64,000 nucleotides of DNA from Pseudomonas sihuiensis (lineage in GTDB: Bacteria > Pseudomonadota > Gammaproteobacteria > Pseudomonadales > Pseudomonadaceae), in the NCBI RefSeq assembly GCF_900106015.1, contig NZ_LT629797.1:4340001-4404000 (forward strand), given 5' to 3'. The position numbers and the translations under genes were made by a program. The notes beneath the pieces were generated by a model that was not told where the DNA came from, did not search any database, and saw nothing but the letters and a program-made list of their open reading frames with translations. Shown one piece after another: positions 38,155 through 47,495 of this stretch (the stretch's first letter is position 1; each line of letters begins with the position of its first letter).

Positions 38155-39606
38155 ATGCAACTGAAAGACCCCCAGCTGCTGCGCCAACAGGCTTATATCG
38201 ATGGCCAGTGGTTGGACGCCGACAGCGGTCAGACCATTGCCGTGAACAATCCGGCCACTGGCGAGATCATCGGCCATGTGCCGAAGATGGGCCGTGCTGA
38301 GACCCGCCGCGCCATCGAGGCCGCCGAGAAGGCGCTGCCGGCCTGGCGTGCGCTGACCGCCAAGGAGCGTGCGAACAAGCTGCGTCGCTGGTTCGAGCTG
38401 CTGATGGAAAACCAGGATGACCTGGGCCGTCTGATGACCCTGGAGCAGGGCAAGCCGCTGGCCGAAGCCAAGGGCGAGATCGCCTACGCCGCCTCCTTCA
38501 TCGAGTGGTTCGCCGAAGAGGCCAAGCGCGTCTACGGTGACGTGATTCCTGGTCACCAGCCGGACAAGCGCCTGATCGTGATCAAGCAACCGATCGGTGT
38601 GACTGCCGCCATCACTCCGTGGAACTTCCCCGCCGCGATGATCACCCGCAAGGCCGGCCCGGCACTGGCCGCTGGTTGCACCATGGTGATCAAGCCGGCT
38701 TCGCAGACCCCGTTCTCCGCCCTGGCCCTGGTCGAATTGGCCGAGCGCGCCGGCATCCCCAAAGGTGTGCTCAGCGTGGTCACCGGCAGCGCCGGCGAAG
38801 TGGGTGGCGAGCTGACCAGCAACCCCATCGTGCGCAAGCTGTCCTTCACTGGCTCGACCGAAATCGGTCGTCAGCTGATGGCCGAGTGCGCCCAGGACAT
38901 CAAGAAGGTGTCGCTGGAACTGGGCGGCAACGCGCCGTTCATCGTCTTCGATGACGCCGACCTGGATGCTGCCGTGGAAGGTGCACTGATCTCCAAGTAC
39001 CGCAACAACGGCCAGACCTGCGTCTGCGCCAACCGCATCTACGTGCAGGACGGCGTCTACGATGCCTTTGCCGAGAAACTGATCGCGGCAGTGGGCAAGC
39101 TGAAGATTGGCAACGGTCTGGAAGACGGTACCACCACCGGTCCGCTGATCGACGAGAAGGCCGTGGCCAAGGTCCAAGAGCACATCGAGGACGCCGTGGG
39201 CAAAGGCGCCAAGCTGGCCCTGGGCGGCAAACCGCACGCCCTGGGTGGCACCTTCTTCGAGCCGACCATTCTGCTCGACGTGCCGAAAACCGCTGCTGTG
39301 GCCAAGGAAGAGACCTTCGGTCCGCTGGCGCCGCTGTTCCGCTTCAAGGACGAGGCCGAGGTAATTGCCATGGCCAACGATACCGAGTTCGGCCTGGCGT
39401 CCTACTTCTATGCCCGTGACCTGGGCCGCGTGTTCCGCGTGGCCGAAGCGCTGGAGTACGGCATGGTGGGTATCAACACCGGCCTGATCTCCAACGAAGT
39501 CGCCCCGTTCGGCGGCGTGAAGGCGTCCGGCCTGGGCCGTGAAGGCTCCAAGTACGGGATCGAGGACTACCTCGAGATCAAGTACATGTGCCTCGGTGGA
39601 ATCTGA
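38155..39606 (+). CDS. gabD: Succinate-semialdehyde dehydrogenase GabD
   Basis: 483-residue NADP-dependent aldehyde dehydrogenase converting succinate semialdehyde to succinate. Conserved GabD stretches: DVIPGHQPDKRLIVIKQPIG, ITPWNFPAAMITRKAGPALA, catalytic Glu in VSLELGGNAPFIVFDDADL and Cys in NNGQTCVCANRIYV, and C-terminal FGGVKASGLGREGSKYGIED. ATG 38155 has AAGGAG seven bases upstream; an in-frame extension to 38086 is unlikely. gabT follows 157 bp later, the usual GABA catabolic pair. Confidence 0.96.
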   Translation: MQLKDPQLLRQQAYIDGQWLDADSGQTIAVNNPATGEIIGHVPKMGRAETRRAIEAAEKALPAWRALTAKERANKLRRWFELLMENQDDLGRLMTLEQGKPLAEAKGEIAYAASFIEWFAEEAKRVYGDVIPGHQPDKRLIVIKQPIGVTAAITPWNFPAAMITRKAGPALAAGCTMVIKPASQTPFSALALVELAERAGIPKGVLSVVTGSAGEVGGELTSNPIVRKLSFTGSTEIGRQLMAECAQDIKKVSLELGGNAPFIVFDDADLDAAVEGALISKYRNNGQTCVCANRIYVQDGVYDAFAEKLIAAVGKLKIGNGLEDGTTTGPLIDEKAVAKVQEHIEDAVGKGAKLALGGKPHALGGTFFEPTILLDVPKTAAVAKEETFGPLAPLFRFKDEAEVIAMANDTEFGLASYFYARDLGRVFRVAEALEYGMVGINTGLISNEVAPFGGVKASGLGREGSKYGIEDYLEIKYMCLGGI

Positions 39607-39763
39607 TTCGGAAATCCGCTGATTTCCAAGACGGGGCAAGGTGCGAAAGAGCGTGCGGCGCCCCGGTTGTAAGTCGTAACCCTATTGAGTCCCTCGCGGG
39701 CTCGGTTCAGTCGATCATCGCATGCTGAGCCGACCTCCCGCCGGGGATGACCATGAGGACACC

Positions 39764-41044
39764 ATGAGCAAGACCAACGAATCCCTGCTGCAACGCCGCC
39801 AGGCCGCCGTACCGCGCGGTGTCGGCCAGATCCACCCGATCGTCGCCGAGCGCGCCGAGAACGCCACCGTGTGGGACGTCGAAGGCCGCGAGTACATTGA
39901 CTTCGCCGGCGGTATCGCCGTCCTCAACACCGGCCACCTGCATCCGAAGGTGATCGCCGCCGTTCAGGAGCAACTGACCAAGCTGACCCACACCTGCTTC
40001 CAGGTGCTGGCCTACGAGCCCTACATCGAGCTGTGCGAAGAAATCGCCAAGCGCGTGCCGGGTGACTTCGCCAAGAAGACCCTGCTGGTCACCTCCGGCT
40101 CCGAAGCCGTGGAGAACGCGGTGAAGATCGCCCGTGCCACCACCGGCCGCGCCGGCGTGATCGCCTTCACCGGCGCCTACCACGGTCGTACCATGATGAC
40201 CCTGTCGCTGACCGGCAAGGTCGTACCGTATTCCGCCGGTATGGGCCTGATGCCCGCTGGTGTGTACCGCGCCCAGGCGCCGTGCCCGCTGCATGGTGTG
40301 AGCGAGGATGAGTCCATCGCCAGCATCGAGCGCATCTTCAAGAACGACGCGCAGCCGCAGGACATCGCCGCGATCATTATCGAACCGGTGCAGGGCGAGG
40401 GCGGTTTCTACGTCAACTCCCCGGCCTTCATGCAGCGCCTGCGCGCCTTGTGCGACCAGCACGGCATTCTGCTGATCGCTGACGAAGTGCAGACCGGCGC
40501 TGGCCGTACCGGCACTTTCTTCGCCACCGAGCAACTGGGCGTGGTGCCGGATCTGACCACCTTCGCCAAGTCCGTTGGCGGCGGCTTCCCGATCTCCGGC
40601 GTGTGCGGCAAGGCCGAGATCATGGACAAGATCGCCCCCGGTGGCCTGGGCGGCACCTATGCCGGCAGCCCGATCGCCTGCGCCGCGGCCCTGGCCGTAC
40701 TCAAGGTGTTCGATGAAGAGAACCTGCTGGCGCGCTCTAACGCCGTCGGCGAGAAGCTCAAAGCCGGCCTGAACAAGATCGCCGAGAAGCACAAGGTGAT
40801 CGGTGACGTACGTGGCCTGGGTTCGATGGTCGCCATCGAGCTGTTCGAGGGCGGTGACCACAGCAAGCCGGCTGCCGAGCTGGTGGGCAAGATCGTCGCC
40901 CGTGCTCGCGAGAAGGGCCTGATCCTGCTGTCGTGCGGCACCTACTACAACGTCATCCGTTTCCTGATGCCTGTCACCATCCCTGACGCGCAACTGGAAA
41001 AAGGCATCGCCATCGTCGCCGAGTGCTTCGACGAGCTGGCCTGA
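39764..41044 (+). CDS. gabT: 4-aminobutyrate aminotransferase GabT
   Basis: 426-residue PLP-dependent class III aminotransferase: GABA + 2-oxoglutarate to succinate semialdehyde + glutamate. Visible: YIDFAGGIAVLNTGHLHP, SGSEAVENAVKIARATTGR, AFTGAYHGRTMMTLSLTGK, IADEVQTGAGRTG, and the PLP lysine in TTFAKSVGGGFPISGV. ATG 39764 (MSKTNESLLQRRQ) follows GAGGA. Polyamine-derived GABA from the kauB/pauB4 genes nearby would feed it. Ends at a strong terminator. Confidence 0.96.
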   Translation: MSKTNESLLQRRQAAVPRGVGQIHPIVAERAENATVWDVEGREYIDFAGGIAVLNTGHLHPKVIAAVQEQLTKLTHTCFQVLAYEPYIELCEEIAKRVPGDFAKKTLLVTSGSEAVENAVKIARATTGRAGVIAFTGAYHGRTMMTLSLTGKVVPYSAGMGLMPAGVYRAQAPCPLHGVSEDESIASIERIFKNDAQPQDIAAIIIEPVQGEGGFYVNSPAFMQRLRALCDQHGILLIADEVQTGAGRTGTFFATEQLGVVPDLTTFAKSVGGGFPISGVCGKAEIMDKIAPGGLGGTYAGSPIACAAALAVLKVFDEENLLARSNAVGEKLKAGLNKIAEKHKVIGDVRGLGSMVAIELFEGGDHSKPAAELVGKIVARAREKGLILLSCGTYYNVIRFLMPVTIPDAQLEKGIAIVAECFDELA

Positions 41045-41094
41045 GTCGTTCCTGCTGTACCTGCGCCCGTGGCTCACCAGGCCGGGCGCACCTG

Positions 41095-41121
41095 AGACCC
41101 GCCGCGTGCGGGTCTTTTTTT
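41095..41121 (+). terminator. Intrinsic terminator of gabDT
   Basis: AGACCCGC-CGCGT-GCGGGTCT followed by a run of seven T, 50 bp after the gabT stop. Confidence 0.93.
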
Positions 41122-41135
41122 GCCTGCCGGCTGGG

Positions 41136-41188
41136 GTAGGGCGGGTGAAACCCGCCAGTTCCTTCAAGGCGGGTTGCACCCGCCCTAC
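41136..41188. repeat. REP-like palindrome, GTAGGGCGGGTG family
   Basis: GTAGGGCGGGTG at 41136-41147 and its perfect inverse CACCCGCCCTAC at 41177-41188, with nested GGGT/ACCC arms. A Pseudomonas-type intergenic repeat just after the gabT terminator. Confidence 0.8.
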
Positions 41189-41283
41189 ACGACGCGCGCT
41201 CCACTGCCGCTGGGCATGGGGCGCGCAGAAAAAGGCCCGCGCAAGGCGGGCCAAAGGGTGACAAGCAACAGGAGTTCGGGAAC

Positions 41284-41643
41284 CTACTTGGGCTCGAAGA
41301 TCACATACACCTTGCGGCAGGCTTCGAGCACTTCCCAGGTGCCGGAAAAGCCAGCAGGAATCACGAAACGGTCGCCGGCGCGTACGGTCTTGGCGTTGCC
41401 GTCGGCGTCACGCAGCACGGACACGCCCTGGAGAATCTCGCAGTACTCGTACTCGGTGTAGCTCACCGTCCATTGACCCACGGCGCCTTCCCAGATGCCC
41501 GTGCTGAACTGACCGCACGGGCTGCTGTAGTGGTTGCGCACGCTTTGCTCCGGATCGCCCTTGAGCACTTTTTCCGGCGCTGGGCGATAGTGTTCGGCGG
41601 CCGTGCCAGCCTGGGCGAAGTCGACGATCTGTTCGATGTTCAT
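41284..41643 (-). CDS. Small cupin protein (cupin_3/DUF861)
   Basis: 119-residue single-domain cupin with VSYTEYEYCEILQGVSVL, VRAGDRFVIPAGFSGTWEV and a C-terminal VYVIFEPK, the DUF861 type. Catalytic role unknown. ATG 41643 (MNIEQIVDFAQAGTAAE); the open frame upstream has no family resemblance. It diverges from kauB with 254 bp between. From memory a similar cupin sits beside the polyamine aldehyde dehydrogenase in P. aeruginosa, suggesting co-regulation. Confidence 0.8.
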   Translation of the reverse strand: MNIEQIVDFAQAGTAAEHYRPAPEKVLKGDPEQSVRNHYSSPCGQFSTGIWEGAVGQWTVSYTEYEYCEILQGVSVLRDADGNAKTVRAGDRFVIPAGFSGTWEVLEACRKVYVIFEPK

Positions 41644-41897
41644 CTGGCTGTTCCATGGTTTCGGTGGCGGCAACCGCGCGACCAGCAGGGCCTTCGCGGG
41701 AAAGTCGTGGCAGCAGTCTATGTTTAAAAAAACGCACATGACAAGGGCTTTTGCCGGTCCGTGTCAAAAATATTGAAAAGCCACAGCCCCCTGGTTTAGT
41801 GTGTCAGCCAGGATCTGGCCAGCGATCTGGCCTTGCAGAATTATTGACAGTGCGCGCCCTCGCAGGCGCCGCTTCCACCCATTGAGAGGATGCCGGA
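41644..41897. promoter_or_regulatory. Divergent promoter region cupin / kauB
   Basis: 254 bp, with an AT-rich core around 41715-41780 (CAAAAATATTGAAAAG) that fits a shared operator/promoter zone. PauR, encoded 9 kb away, is the likely regulator by analogy; I cannot point to a proven binding site. Confidence 0.4.
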
Positions 41898-43391
41898 ATG
41901 ACTAGCCTGACTCGTGCCGACTGGGAACAGCGTGCCAAGACCCTGACCATCGAAACCCGTGCGTTCGTACACGGCGAGTACCGCTCCGCCGAGTCTGGCG
42001 CTACCTTCGAATGCATCAGCCCGGTCGACGGCCGCCTGCTTGGCATGGTGGCCAGCTGTGACCAGGCTGACGCTGACGTGGCGGTCAAGGATGCCCGCGC
42101 CACCTTCGAATCCGGTGTGTGGTCACGCATGGCCCCGGCCAAGCGCAAGAAGGTGATGATCCGCTTCGCCGAGCTGATCGAAGAGCACGGTCAGGAGTTG
42201 GCCCTGTTGGAAACCCTCGACATGGGCAAGCCGATCAGCGACTCGCTGAGCATCGACGTCGGCAGCGCCGCCAACGCCATCCGCTGGAGCGGCGAGGCCA
42301 TCGACAAGGTCTATGACGAGGTCGCTGCCACGCCTCACGACCAGCTCGGCCTGGTCACCCGCGAGCCGGTGGGTGTGGTCGCCGCCATCGTACCGTGGAA
42401 CTTCCCGCTGCTGATGTCCTGCTGGAAGCTCGGTCCGGCGTTGGCCACCGGTAACTCGGTCATTCTCAAACCGTCCGAGAAGTCGCCGCTGACCGGCATT
42501 CGCATCGCCCAGCTGGCCATCGAGGCCGGCATCCCGGCTGGCGTATTCAACGTGCTGCCGGGCTTCGGTCACGCCGTCGGCAAGGCCCTGGCCCTGCACA
42601 TGGATGTCGACACCCTGGTGTTCACCGGCTCGACCAAGATCGCCAAGCAGCTGATGATCTACGCTGGCGAGTCGAACATGAAGCGCGTCTGGCTGGAAGC
42701 AGGCGGCAAGAGCCCGAACATCGTCTTCGCTGACGCGCCGGACCTGCAGGCCGCTGCCGAAGCGGCTGCCAGCGCCATTGCCTTCAACCAGGGCGAGGTC
42801 TGCACCGCCGGTTCGCGCCTGCTGGTGGAGAACTCGATCAAGGACAAGTTCGTGCCCATGGTGGTCGAGGCGATCAAGGCCTGGAAACCGGGCAACCCGC
42901 TGGACCCGGCAACCAATGTCGGTGCGCTGGTCGACACCACCCAGATGAACCAGGTGCTGAACTACATCCAGGCCGGCCATGACGACGGCGCCAAGCTGGT
43001 GGCCGGCGGCAAGCGGGTGATGGAGGAGACCGGCGGCACCTATGTCGAGCCGACCATCTTCGACGGGGTGAACAACGCCATGCGCATCGCCAAGGAAGAG
43101 ATCTTCGGCCCGGTGCTGTCGGTGATCGGTTTCGATGACGAGGCCGATGCCGTGGCCATCGCCAACGACACCATCTATGGCCTGGCGGCAGGTATCTGGA
43201 CCAGCAACCTGTCCCGCGCCCATCGCGTTGGCCGCGCCGTGCGTGCCGGCAGCGTGTGGATCAACCAGTACGATGGCGGTGACATGACCGCGCCGTTCGG
43301 TGGTTTCAAGCAGTCCGGCAACGGTCGCGACAAGTCGCTGCATGCCTTCGACAAGTACACCGAGATCAAGGCCACCTGGATCAAGCTGTAG
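41898..43391 (+). CDS. kauB: Gamma-aminobutyraldehyde / guanidinobutyraldehyde dehydrogenase KauB
   Basis: 497-residue aldehyde dehydrogenase, the exact length of P. aeruginosa KauB (PuuC group), oxidising aminobutyraldehydes and their gamma-glutamyl forms from polyamine and arginine breakdown. Conserved segments: EPVGVVAAIVPWNFPLLMSC, VFTGSTKIAKQLM, WLEAGGKSPNIVF with catalytic Glu, and NQGEVCTAGSRLLVE with Cys. GAGAGG lies upstream of ATG 41898. pauB4 downstream supplies the aldehyde and gabT/gabD upstream use the GABA product. Confidence 0.92.
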   Translation: MTSLTRADWEQRAKTLTIETRAFVHGEYRSAESGATFECISPVDGRLLGMVASCDQADADVAVKDARATFESGVWSRMAPAKRKKVMIRFAELIEEHGQELALLETLDMGKPISDSLSIDVGSAANAIRWSGEAIDKVYDEVAATPHDQLGLVTREPVGVVAAIVPWNFPLLMSCWKLGPALATGNSVILKPSEKSPLTGIRIAQLAIEAGIPAGVFNVLPGFGHAVGKALALHMDVDTLVFTGSTKIAKQLMIYAGESNMKRVWLEAGGKSPNIVFADAPDLQAAAEAAASAIAFNQGEVCTAGSRLLVENSIKDKFVPMVVEAIKAWKPGNPLDPATNVGALVDTTQMNQVLNYIQAGHDDGAKLVAGGKRVMEETGGTYVEPTIFDGVNNAMRIAKEEIFGPVLSVIGFDDEADAVAIANDTIYGLAAGIWTSNLSRAHRVGRAVRAGSVWINQYDGGDMTAPFGGFKQSGNGRDKSLHAFDKYTEIKATWIKL

Positions 43392-43434
43392 CGGCACCGG
43401 GGCGATCTCCTGGTCGTCGGCCAGGTGATCGGCT

Positions 43435-43460
43435 CCCCTCTCCCATTTATGGGAGAGGGG
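43435..43460. terminator. Long GC stem after kauB (repeat-derived terminator)
   Basis: CCCCTCTCCCAT-TT-ATGGGAGAGGGG, a perfect 12-bp stem followed by CTGGGGGAGAGGG, which repeats the right arm. This is the form of the CTCTCCC palindromic repeats common in gammaproteobacteria. No U-tract, so termination efficiency is uncertain. Confidence 0.6.
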
Positions 43461-43583
43461 CTGGGGGAGAGGGCCGAGAACGCAGCGAAACTGCCGGCTA
43501 TCTCGCTCCCGAAACCTACGGCCGGGTTCCCGAGGAGCCCGGCCGTTGTCTTTGCAGTGGCTCGTCTGCCAAGGAATTCACCA

Positions 43584-44741
43584 ATGCGTTGGGGCACCTA
43601 CTTCGCCGTCTGCTCGGCGGTCATCAGCATCGGGTTGGCGCTGGGCGTGACCATGCCGCTGGTGTCGTTGCGCCTGGAAAGCTGGGGCTATGATTCTTTT
43701 GCCATTGGTGTGATGGCGGCCACTCCTGCGGTTGGTGTGTTGCTCGGAGCTTCGCTGGCCGGGCGCCTGGCGGCACGTTTCGGTACCACCGTGCTGATGC
43801 AGCTGTGTCTGTTGCTCGGTGCGCTGTCGGTGGCTGGCCTGGCGCTGGTGCAGAATTATGCGGTGTGGGTGGGGCTGCGGCTGTTCCTCGGCGTGGCGCT
43901 GACCGTGGTGTTCGTGCTCGGCGAAAGCTGGATTAACCAGCTCGCCGTGGAAAAGTGGCGCGGCCGTCTGGTGGCGCTCTATGGCACCGGCTATGCGCTG
44001 AGCCAGCTCAGCGGGCCGTTGCTGCTGACAGCGCTCGGCACGGCGACTGACCGGGGTTTCTGGACGGGCGTGTGTCTGCTGATCGGCGGTTCGCTGATTC
44101 TGCTCGGGCGCACCGGTGCACCCCAGGTGGATGCGCATAGCGCTTCTGGGCGCGGGCTATTGGTGTTCTGCCGCAAGTTGCCGGCGATTGCCTGGGCGGT
44201 AATGCTGTTCGCCGCCTTCGAGGCGATGATGCTGACCCTGCTGCCGATCTACAGCCTGCGCCAGGGCTTCACCCAGGAGGTGGCGCTGGTCATGGTCAGC
44301 GTGGTGGTGATCGGCGATGCCGCGCTGCAACTGCCCATCGGCTGGCTGGCCGACCGCATGTCGCGGCAGACCTTGTTCCGCTGTTGTGGCGTGGTGTTGC
44401 TGCTGTCCAGCCTGGCGATACCGTTGCTCCTGCACACGCCGCTGATCTGGCCGGTGTTCGTTGCCTTCGGTGCCAGCGCCGGTGGTCTGTTCACCCTGTC
44501 GCTGATCATGATCGGCGAGCGTTACCGCGATGATGAACTGGTGCGTGCCAACGCCCACGTCGCTCAGCTGTGGGGCCTGGGTTGCCTGGTCGGGCCGCTG
44601 GCCACGGGCGCCGTCAGCCAGTGGCTGAGCGGCCATGCGTTGCCGCTGATGATGGCTACCGGTGCCCTGGTATTCATCATCCTGGCCAGTCAGCGCGGTG
44701 CCTTCAGCGAGATGCAGGCAGTGGGCGCGGCACGCTCCTGA
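43584..44741 (+). CDS. MFS transporter (YcaD-like)
   Basis: 385-residue major facilitator permease with about 12 membrane segments; the first helix is YFAVCSAVISIGLALGVTMP and the motif-A-like loop is GRLAARFG, with a second in GWLADRMSRQTLF. LGESWINQLAVEKWRGRL is typical of the YcaD/small MFS group. ATG 43584 follows AAGGA at 43571. It lies between kauB and pauB4, so it may export or import a polyamine-related compound; substrate unknown. Converges on pauB4 with 13 bp between. Confidence 0.82.
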   Translation: MRWGTYFAVCSAVISIGLALGVTMPLVSLRLESWGYDSFAIGVMAATPAVGVLLGASLAGRLAARFGTTVLMQLCLLLGALSVAGLALVQNYAVWVGLRLFLGVALTVVFVLGESWINQLAVEKWRGRLVALYGTGYALSQLSGPLLLTALGTATDRGFWTGVCLLIGGSLILLGRTGAPQVDAHSASGRGLLVFCRKLPAIAWAVMLFAAFEAMMLTLLPIYSLRQGFTQEVALVMVSVVVIGDAALQLPIGWLADRMSRQTLFRCCGVVLLLSSLAIPLLLHTPLIWPVFVAFGASAGGLFTLSLIMIGERYRDDELVRANAHVAQLWGLGCLVGPLATGAVSQWLSGHALPLMMATGALVFIILASQRGAFSEMQAVGAARS

Positions 44742-44754
44742 TGCCCCTGGCCAG

Positions 44755-46068
44755 CTAGAGCACTTCCTTCAGCCGGTGCCAGAGCATGCCCAGGGCCAGC
44801 AGCGGTGAGCGCAGGTGCTTGCCGCCGGGGAAGGTCATGTGCGGTACCTGGGCGAACAGATCGAAGCCACGGCTTGCCTGACCGGCGATGGCCTCGGCGA
44901 GCAGCTTGCCGGCCAGGTGCGTGGCGTTGACGCCGTGGCCGGCATAAGCCTGGGCGTGGAACACGTTGGGCTGATCCTTGAGTCGGCCGATCTGCGGCAG
45001 GCGGTTGGCGCCGATGCCGATCATCCCGCCCCATTGATAGTCGATGCGCACATCGGCCAGTTGCGGGAACACCTTGAGCATCTTCGGCTTCATGTAGCCA
45101 GCGATATCGGCCGGGTCACGCCCGGAATAGTGGCAGGCACCACCGAACAGCAGGCGGCGGTCGGCGGAGAGTCGGTAATAGTCGACTGTCACGCGCTGGT
45201 CGCACAGCGCCATATTCTGTGGAATCAGTTGCCTCGCCTGCTCTTCGGAGAGTTGTTCGGTGGCGATGATATAGCTGCCGGCCGGTAGCACCTTGCCGCT
45301 CAGGGTCGGATTGAGGCCGTTGATGTAGGCATTGCAGGCCAGTACCAGATATTGGGCGCGCACCTGGCCACCTGCGGTGTGCACGCGCACCTCATTGCCG
45401 TAGTCGATGCGTGTCACCGGTGAGTCTTCGAACAGCTGCACGCCGAGCGATTGGGCGGCAGCGGCTTCGCCGAGCGCCAGGTTGAGCGGGTGCAGGTGGC
45501 CCGAGCCCATGTCGATCATGGCACCGTGATAGTTGTCGGAGCCGACCACTTCGTGGATGCGCTCCTTCGGCACCATGCGCAGTTCGTGACGATAGCCGAG
45601 GCTTTCCAGCTCGGCCTTGTCTTCGGCGAAGCCTTCCATGTGCGCCGGCTTGTTGGCCAGGTCGCAGTAGCCCCAGGTCAGATCGCAATCGATCTGGTAC
45701 TGGGCGACGCGTGCGCGCACGATCTCCACCGCCTCCAGGCCCATCAGCTTGAACTGACGCACGCCGTCCTTGCCGACCACCGATTCGAACTGTTCGACAT
45801 CATGGCCAACGCCGCGAATCAGCTGCCCGCCGTTGCGCCCGCTGGCGCCCCAGCCGATCTTGCGCGCCTCCAGCAGCGCCACCGACAGGCCTTTCTGAGC
45901 CAGCTCGATGGCGGTGTTCAGGCCGCTGAAACCGCCACCGACGATGCACGCGTCCACCTGCAGCTCACCGCCCAGGGGCGGGTAGGCCTGCTGGCGATTG
46001 ACGCTGGCGGCGTAATAGGAAGCGGCATGCTGCGGGCTGTGGACGGGCTGGTGAACGCGGGCGTTCAT
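44755..46068 (-). CDS. pauB4: FAD-dependent gamma-glutamylpolyamine oxidoreductase PauB-type
   Basis: 437-residue DAO-fold flavoenzyme: dinucleotide-binding ACIVGGGFSGLNTAIELA near residue 40, ARKIGWGASGRNGGQLIRG flavin loop, and C-terminal WGGMIGIGANRLPQIGRL and HAQAYAGHGVNATHLAGKL. Matches the PuuB/PauB group that oxidises gamma-glutamylated putrescine, cadaverine or related amines to aldehydes. ATG 46068 with AGGA eight bases upstream. Its place beside kauB mirrors PA5309-PA5312 of P. aeruginosa (recalled), hence the symbol; substrate choice among polyamines is not visible. Confidence 0.83.
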   Translation of the reverse strand: MNARVHQPVHSPQHAASYYAASVNRQQAYPPLGGELQVDACIVGGGFSGLNTAIELAQKGLSVALLEARKIGWGASGRNGGQLIRGVGHDVEQFESVVGKDGVRQFKLMGLEAVEIVRARVAQYQIDCDLTWGYCDLANKPAHMEGFAEDKAELESLGYRHELRMVPKERIHEVVGSDNYHGAMIDMGSGHLHPLNLALGEAAAAQSLGVQLFEDSPVTRIDYGNEVRVHTAGGQVRAQYLVLACNAYINGLNPTLSGKVLPAGSYIIATEQLSEEQARQLIPQNMALCDQRVTVDYYRLSADRRLLFGGACHYSGRDPADIAGYMKPKMLKVFPQLADVRIDYQWGGMIGIGANRLPQIGRLKDQPNVFHAQAYAGHGVNATHLAGKLLAEAIAGQASRGFDLFAQVPHMTFPGGKHLRSPLLALGMLWHRLKEVL

Positions 46069-46293
46069 GTGCGAAATCCTGATTTTGTTGTGTGGAAAAT
46101 TCAACGCAGCATAAGCGGGTGATCTGTCCGGCGCCAAGAGGCCTACGGAAAAAAGCGGAATTTCCTGCCCGTGGGCGCGGGATCGCCAAGGTCGTGCGCA
46201 TCACGCTCGCGCAGCAGTTCGTGGATTGCATCCGGCTACGCCAGGTCTGCTGCGGCGCTGTAAACTGCCACCTTTGTTTCAAGGCGCCCGAGT

Positions 46294-46647
46294 ATGAGTT
46301 GCACCGACCGCAAGATCGATCACCTGCGCCGGCAGATCCCGCGCTTCGACTGCATACCCGGCTGCCAAGATTGTTGCGGGCCGGTGACCGCCTCATCCGA
46401 AGAGCTGGCGCGCCTGCCGGTGAAAAGCGATGCCGAACACGACGCGGCACTGGCCGAGTACAACTGCGTGCACCTGGGGCCAAATGGTTGCGAGGTGTAC
46501 GACCAGCGCCCGCTGATCTGTCGCCTGTTCGGCACCACACCGCGTCTGCCTTGCCCGCATGGGCGTGGGCCGGAACTGCCGATCGAGCCGGCGGTGGAGC
46601 GCCAGGTGCACCGTCTGATCGCCACCACTCGCCAGCGACTCGTCTAG
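46294..46647 (+). CDS. YkgJ-family cysteine-cluster protein
   Basis: 117-residue protein with the CxxCxxCC cluster (IPGCQDCCGPV) and further cysteines in ENC-like YNCVHLGPNGCEVYDQRPLICRLFG split over residues 55-80, the UPF0153/YkgJ pattern thought to bind zinc or an Fe-S cluster. Function unknown. Starts at ATG 46294, preceded by a weak site. Conserved at this place near dadR in pseudomonads, as I recall. Confidence 0.8.
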   Translation: MSCTDRKIDHLRRQIPRFDCIPGCQDCCGPVTASSEELARLPVKSDAEHDAALAEYNCVHLGPNGCEVYDQRPLICRLFGTTPRLPCPHGRGPELPIEPAVERQVHRLIATTRQRLV

Positions 46648-46850
46648 GCTGATGGCTCCCATACTCTGCGTGGTAGCCCCCTGCAGTGGCGCTCCGCGCC
46701 ACGACTTGCCGCGTGCAGCAGGCTGACGCAGAACGTCCGGGGCTGCATGCCCACACAGAGCGTGGGAACGATCGACCATTGTGTAGGAGCGAGCTCTGCT
46801 CGCGAAGCTTTTGCTGGTCTGGTTCGCGAGCAGAGCTCGCTCCTACAGAT
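46648..46850. repeat. Two palindromic repeat units between ykgJ-like gene and dadR
   Basis: 203 bp gap filled with repeats. The first is an imperfect palindromic unit around 46655-46775 (CTCCCATACTCTGCGTGG ... ACACAGAGCGTGGGAACG). The second is TGTAGGAGCGAGCTCTGCTCGCGA at 46782 with its inverse ending at 46847, the same family as 18710-18781. The stem of the second probably also serves as the dadR terminator, ending 3 bp from its stop. Confidence 0.8.
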
Positions 46851-47339
46851 TCACTCCGGCACCGGCAGCGCCAGGCTCTCCTTCACCTCCTCCATGACGA
46901 TGTAGCTCTTCGATTCGCGCACGTGCGGCAGCTTGAGCAGGATGTCGCCGAGCAGCTTGCGGTAGCTGGCCATCTCGTTGATGCGCGCCTTCACCAGGTA
47001 ATCGAAGTCGCCGGACACCAGGTGGCATTCCAGCACATGCGGCAGCTTGAGTACGGCGCGGCGAAACTCCTCGAAGGTGTCACCGGACTTGTAGTCCAGG
47101 CTGATCTCGACGAACACCAGCAGGTTGGCCTTGAGGTGCTGCGGATTGAGGCGGGCGTGGTAGCCCATGACGATGCCTTCGCGCTCCAGGCGCCGTACGC
47201 GCTCGGTGCAGGGCGTGGTCGACAGCCCCACGCGCTCGCCCAGTTCGGTGAAGCTGATGCGCCCATCCTCCTGCAGGATGCGCAGGATGTTGCGGTCGAT
47301 CTTGTCCAGTTCACGACGACTTTGGTGCTGGGTTCTCAT
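46851..47339 (-). CDS. dadR: Lrp/AsnC regulator DadR
   Basis: 162-residue Lrp-family regulator: N-terminal HTH (RNILRILQEDGRISFTELG, VGLSTTPCTERVRRLEREG) and C-terminal RAM ligand domain (FEEFRRAVLKLPHVLECHLV, DFDYLVKARINEMASYRKLL). Divergent from dadA, which it activates in response to alanine in P. aeruginosa. ATG 47339 (MRTQHQSRRELDKID); the frame continues open upstream through dadA but that is antisense noise. Confidence 0.93.
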   Translation of the reverse strand: MRTQHQSRRELDKIDRNILRILQEDGRISFTELGERVGLSTTPCTERVRRLEREGIVMGYHARLNPQHLKANLLVFVEISLDYKSGDTFEEFRRAVLKLPHVLECHLVSGDFDYLVKARINEMASYRKLLGDILLKLPHVRESKSYIVMEEVKESLALPVPE

Positions 47340-47495
47340 GGGGAATCCGCCTCTGCAAAACGGCTTATTGCCAAGAATTCTCGCCAAATATAGCTGTGTA
47401 TATGGTGAAAAGCACTGCGCGGCTCTTCCTATACTGCGCCCATCTACAACAATGGCCTGTAACGCACGCGCCCTGGGCGCGGCGGGGAGAAAAAC
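47340..47495. promoter_or_regulatory. Divergent dadR / dadA promoter region
   Basis: 156 bp with an AT-rich core (about 47375-47415, AAATATAGCTGTGTATATGG), the kind of flexible DNA Lrp-type proteins wrap, and a possible dadA -10 (TATACT near 47430). GGGGAGA before 47496 is the dadA ribosome binding site. Confidence 0.5.

Noticed and set aside
38059..39639. Long open frame (526 codons) on the minus strand across gabD; similar ones across gabT, kauB and dadA
   Set aside because: They are mirror frames of GC-rich genes with no recognisable family, no ribosome sites and His/Gln/Gly-rich composition typical of antisense shadows. The plus-strand genes have full catalytic motifs.
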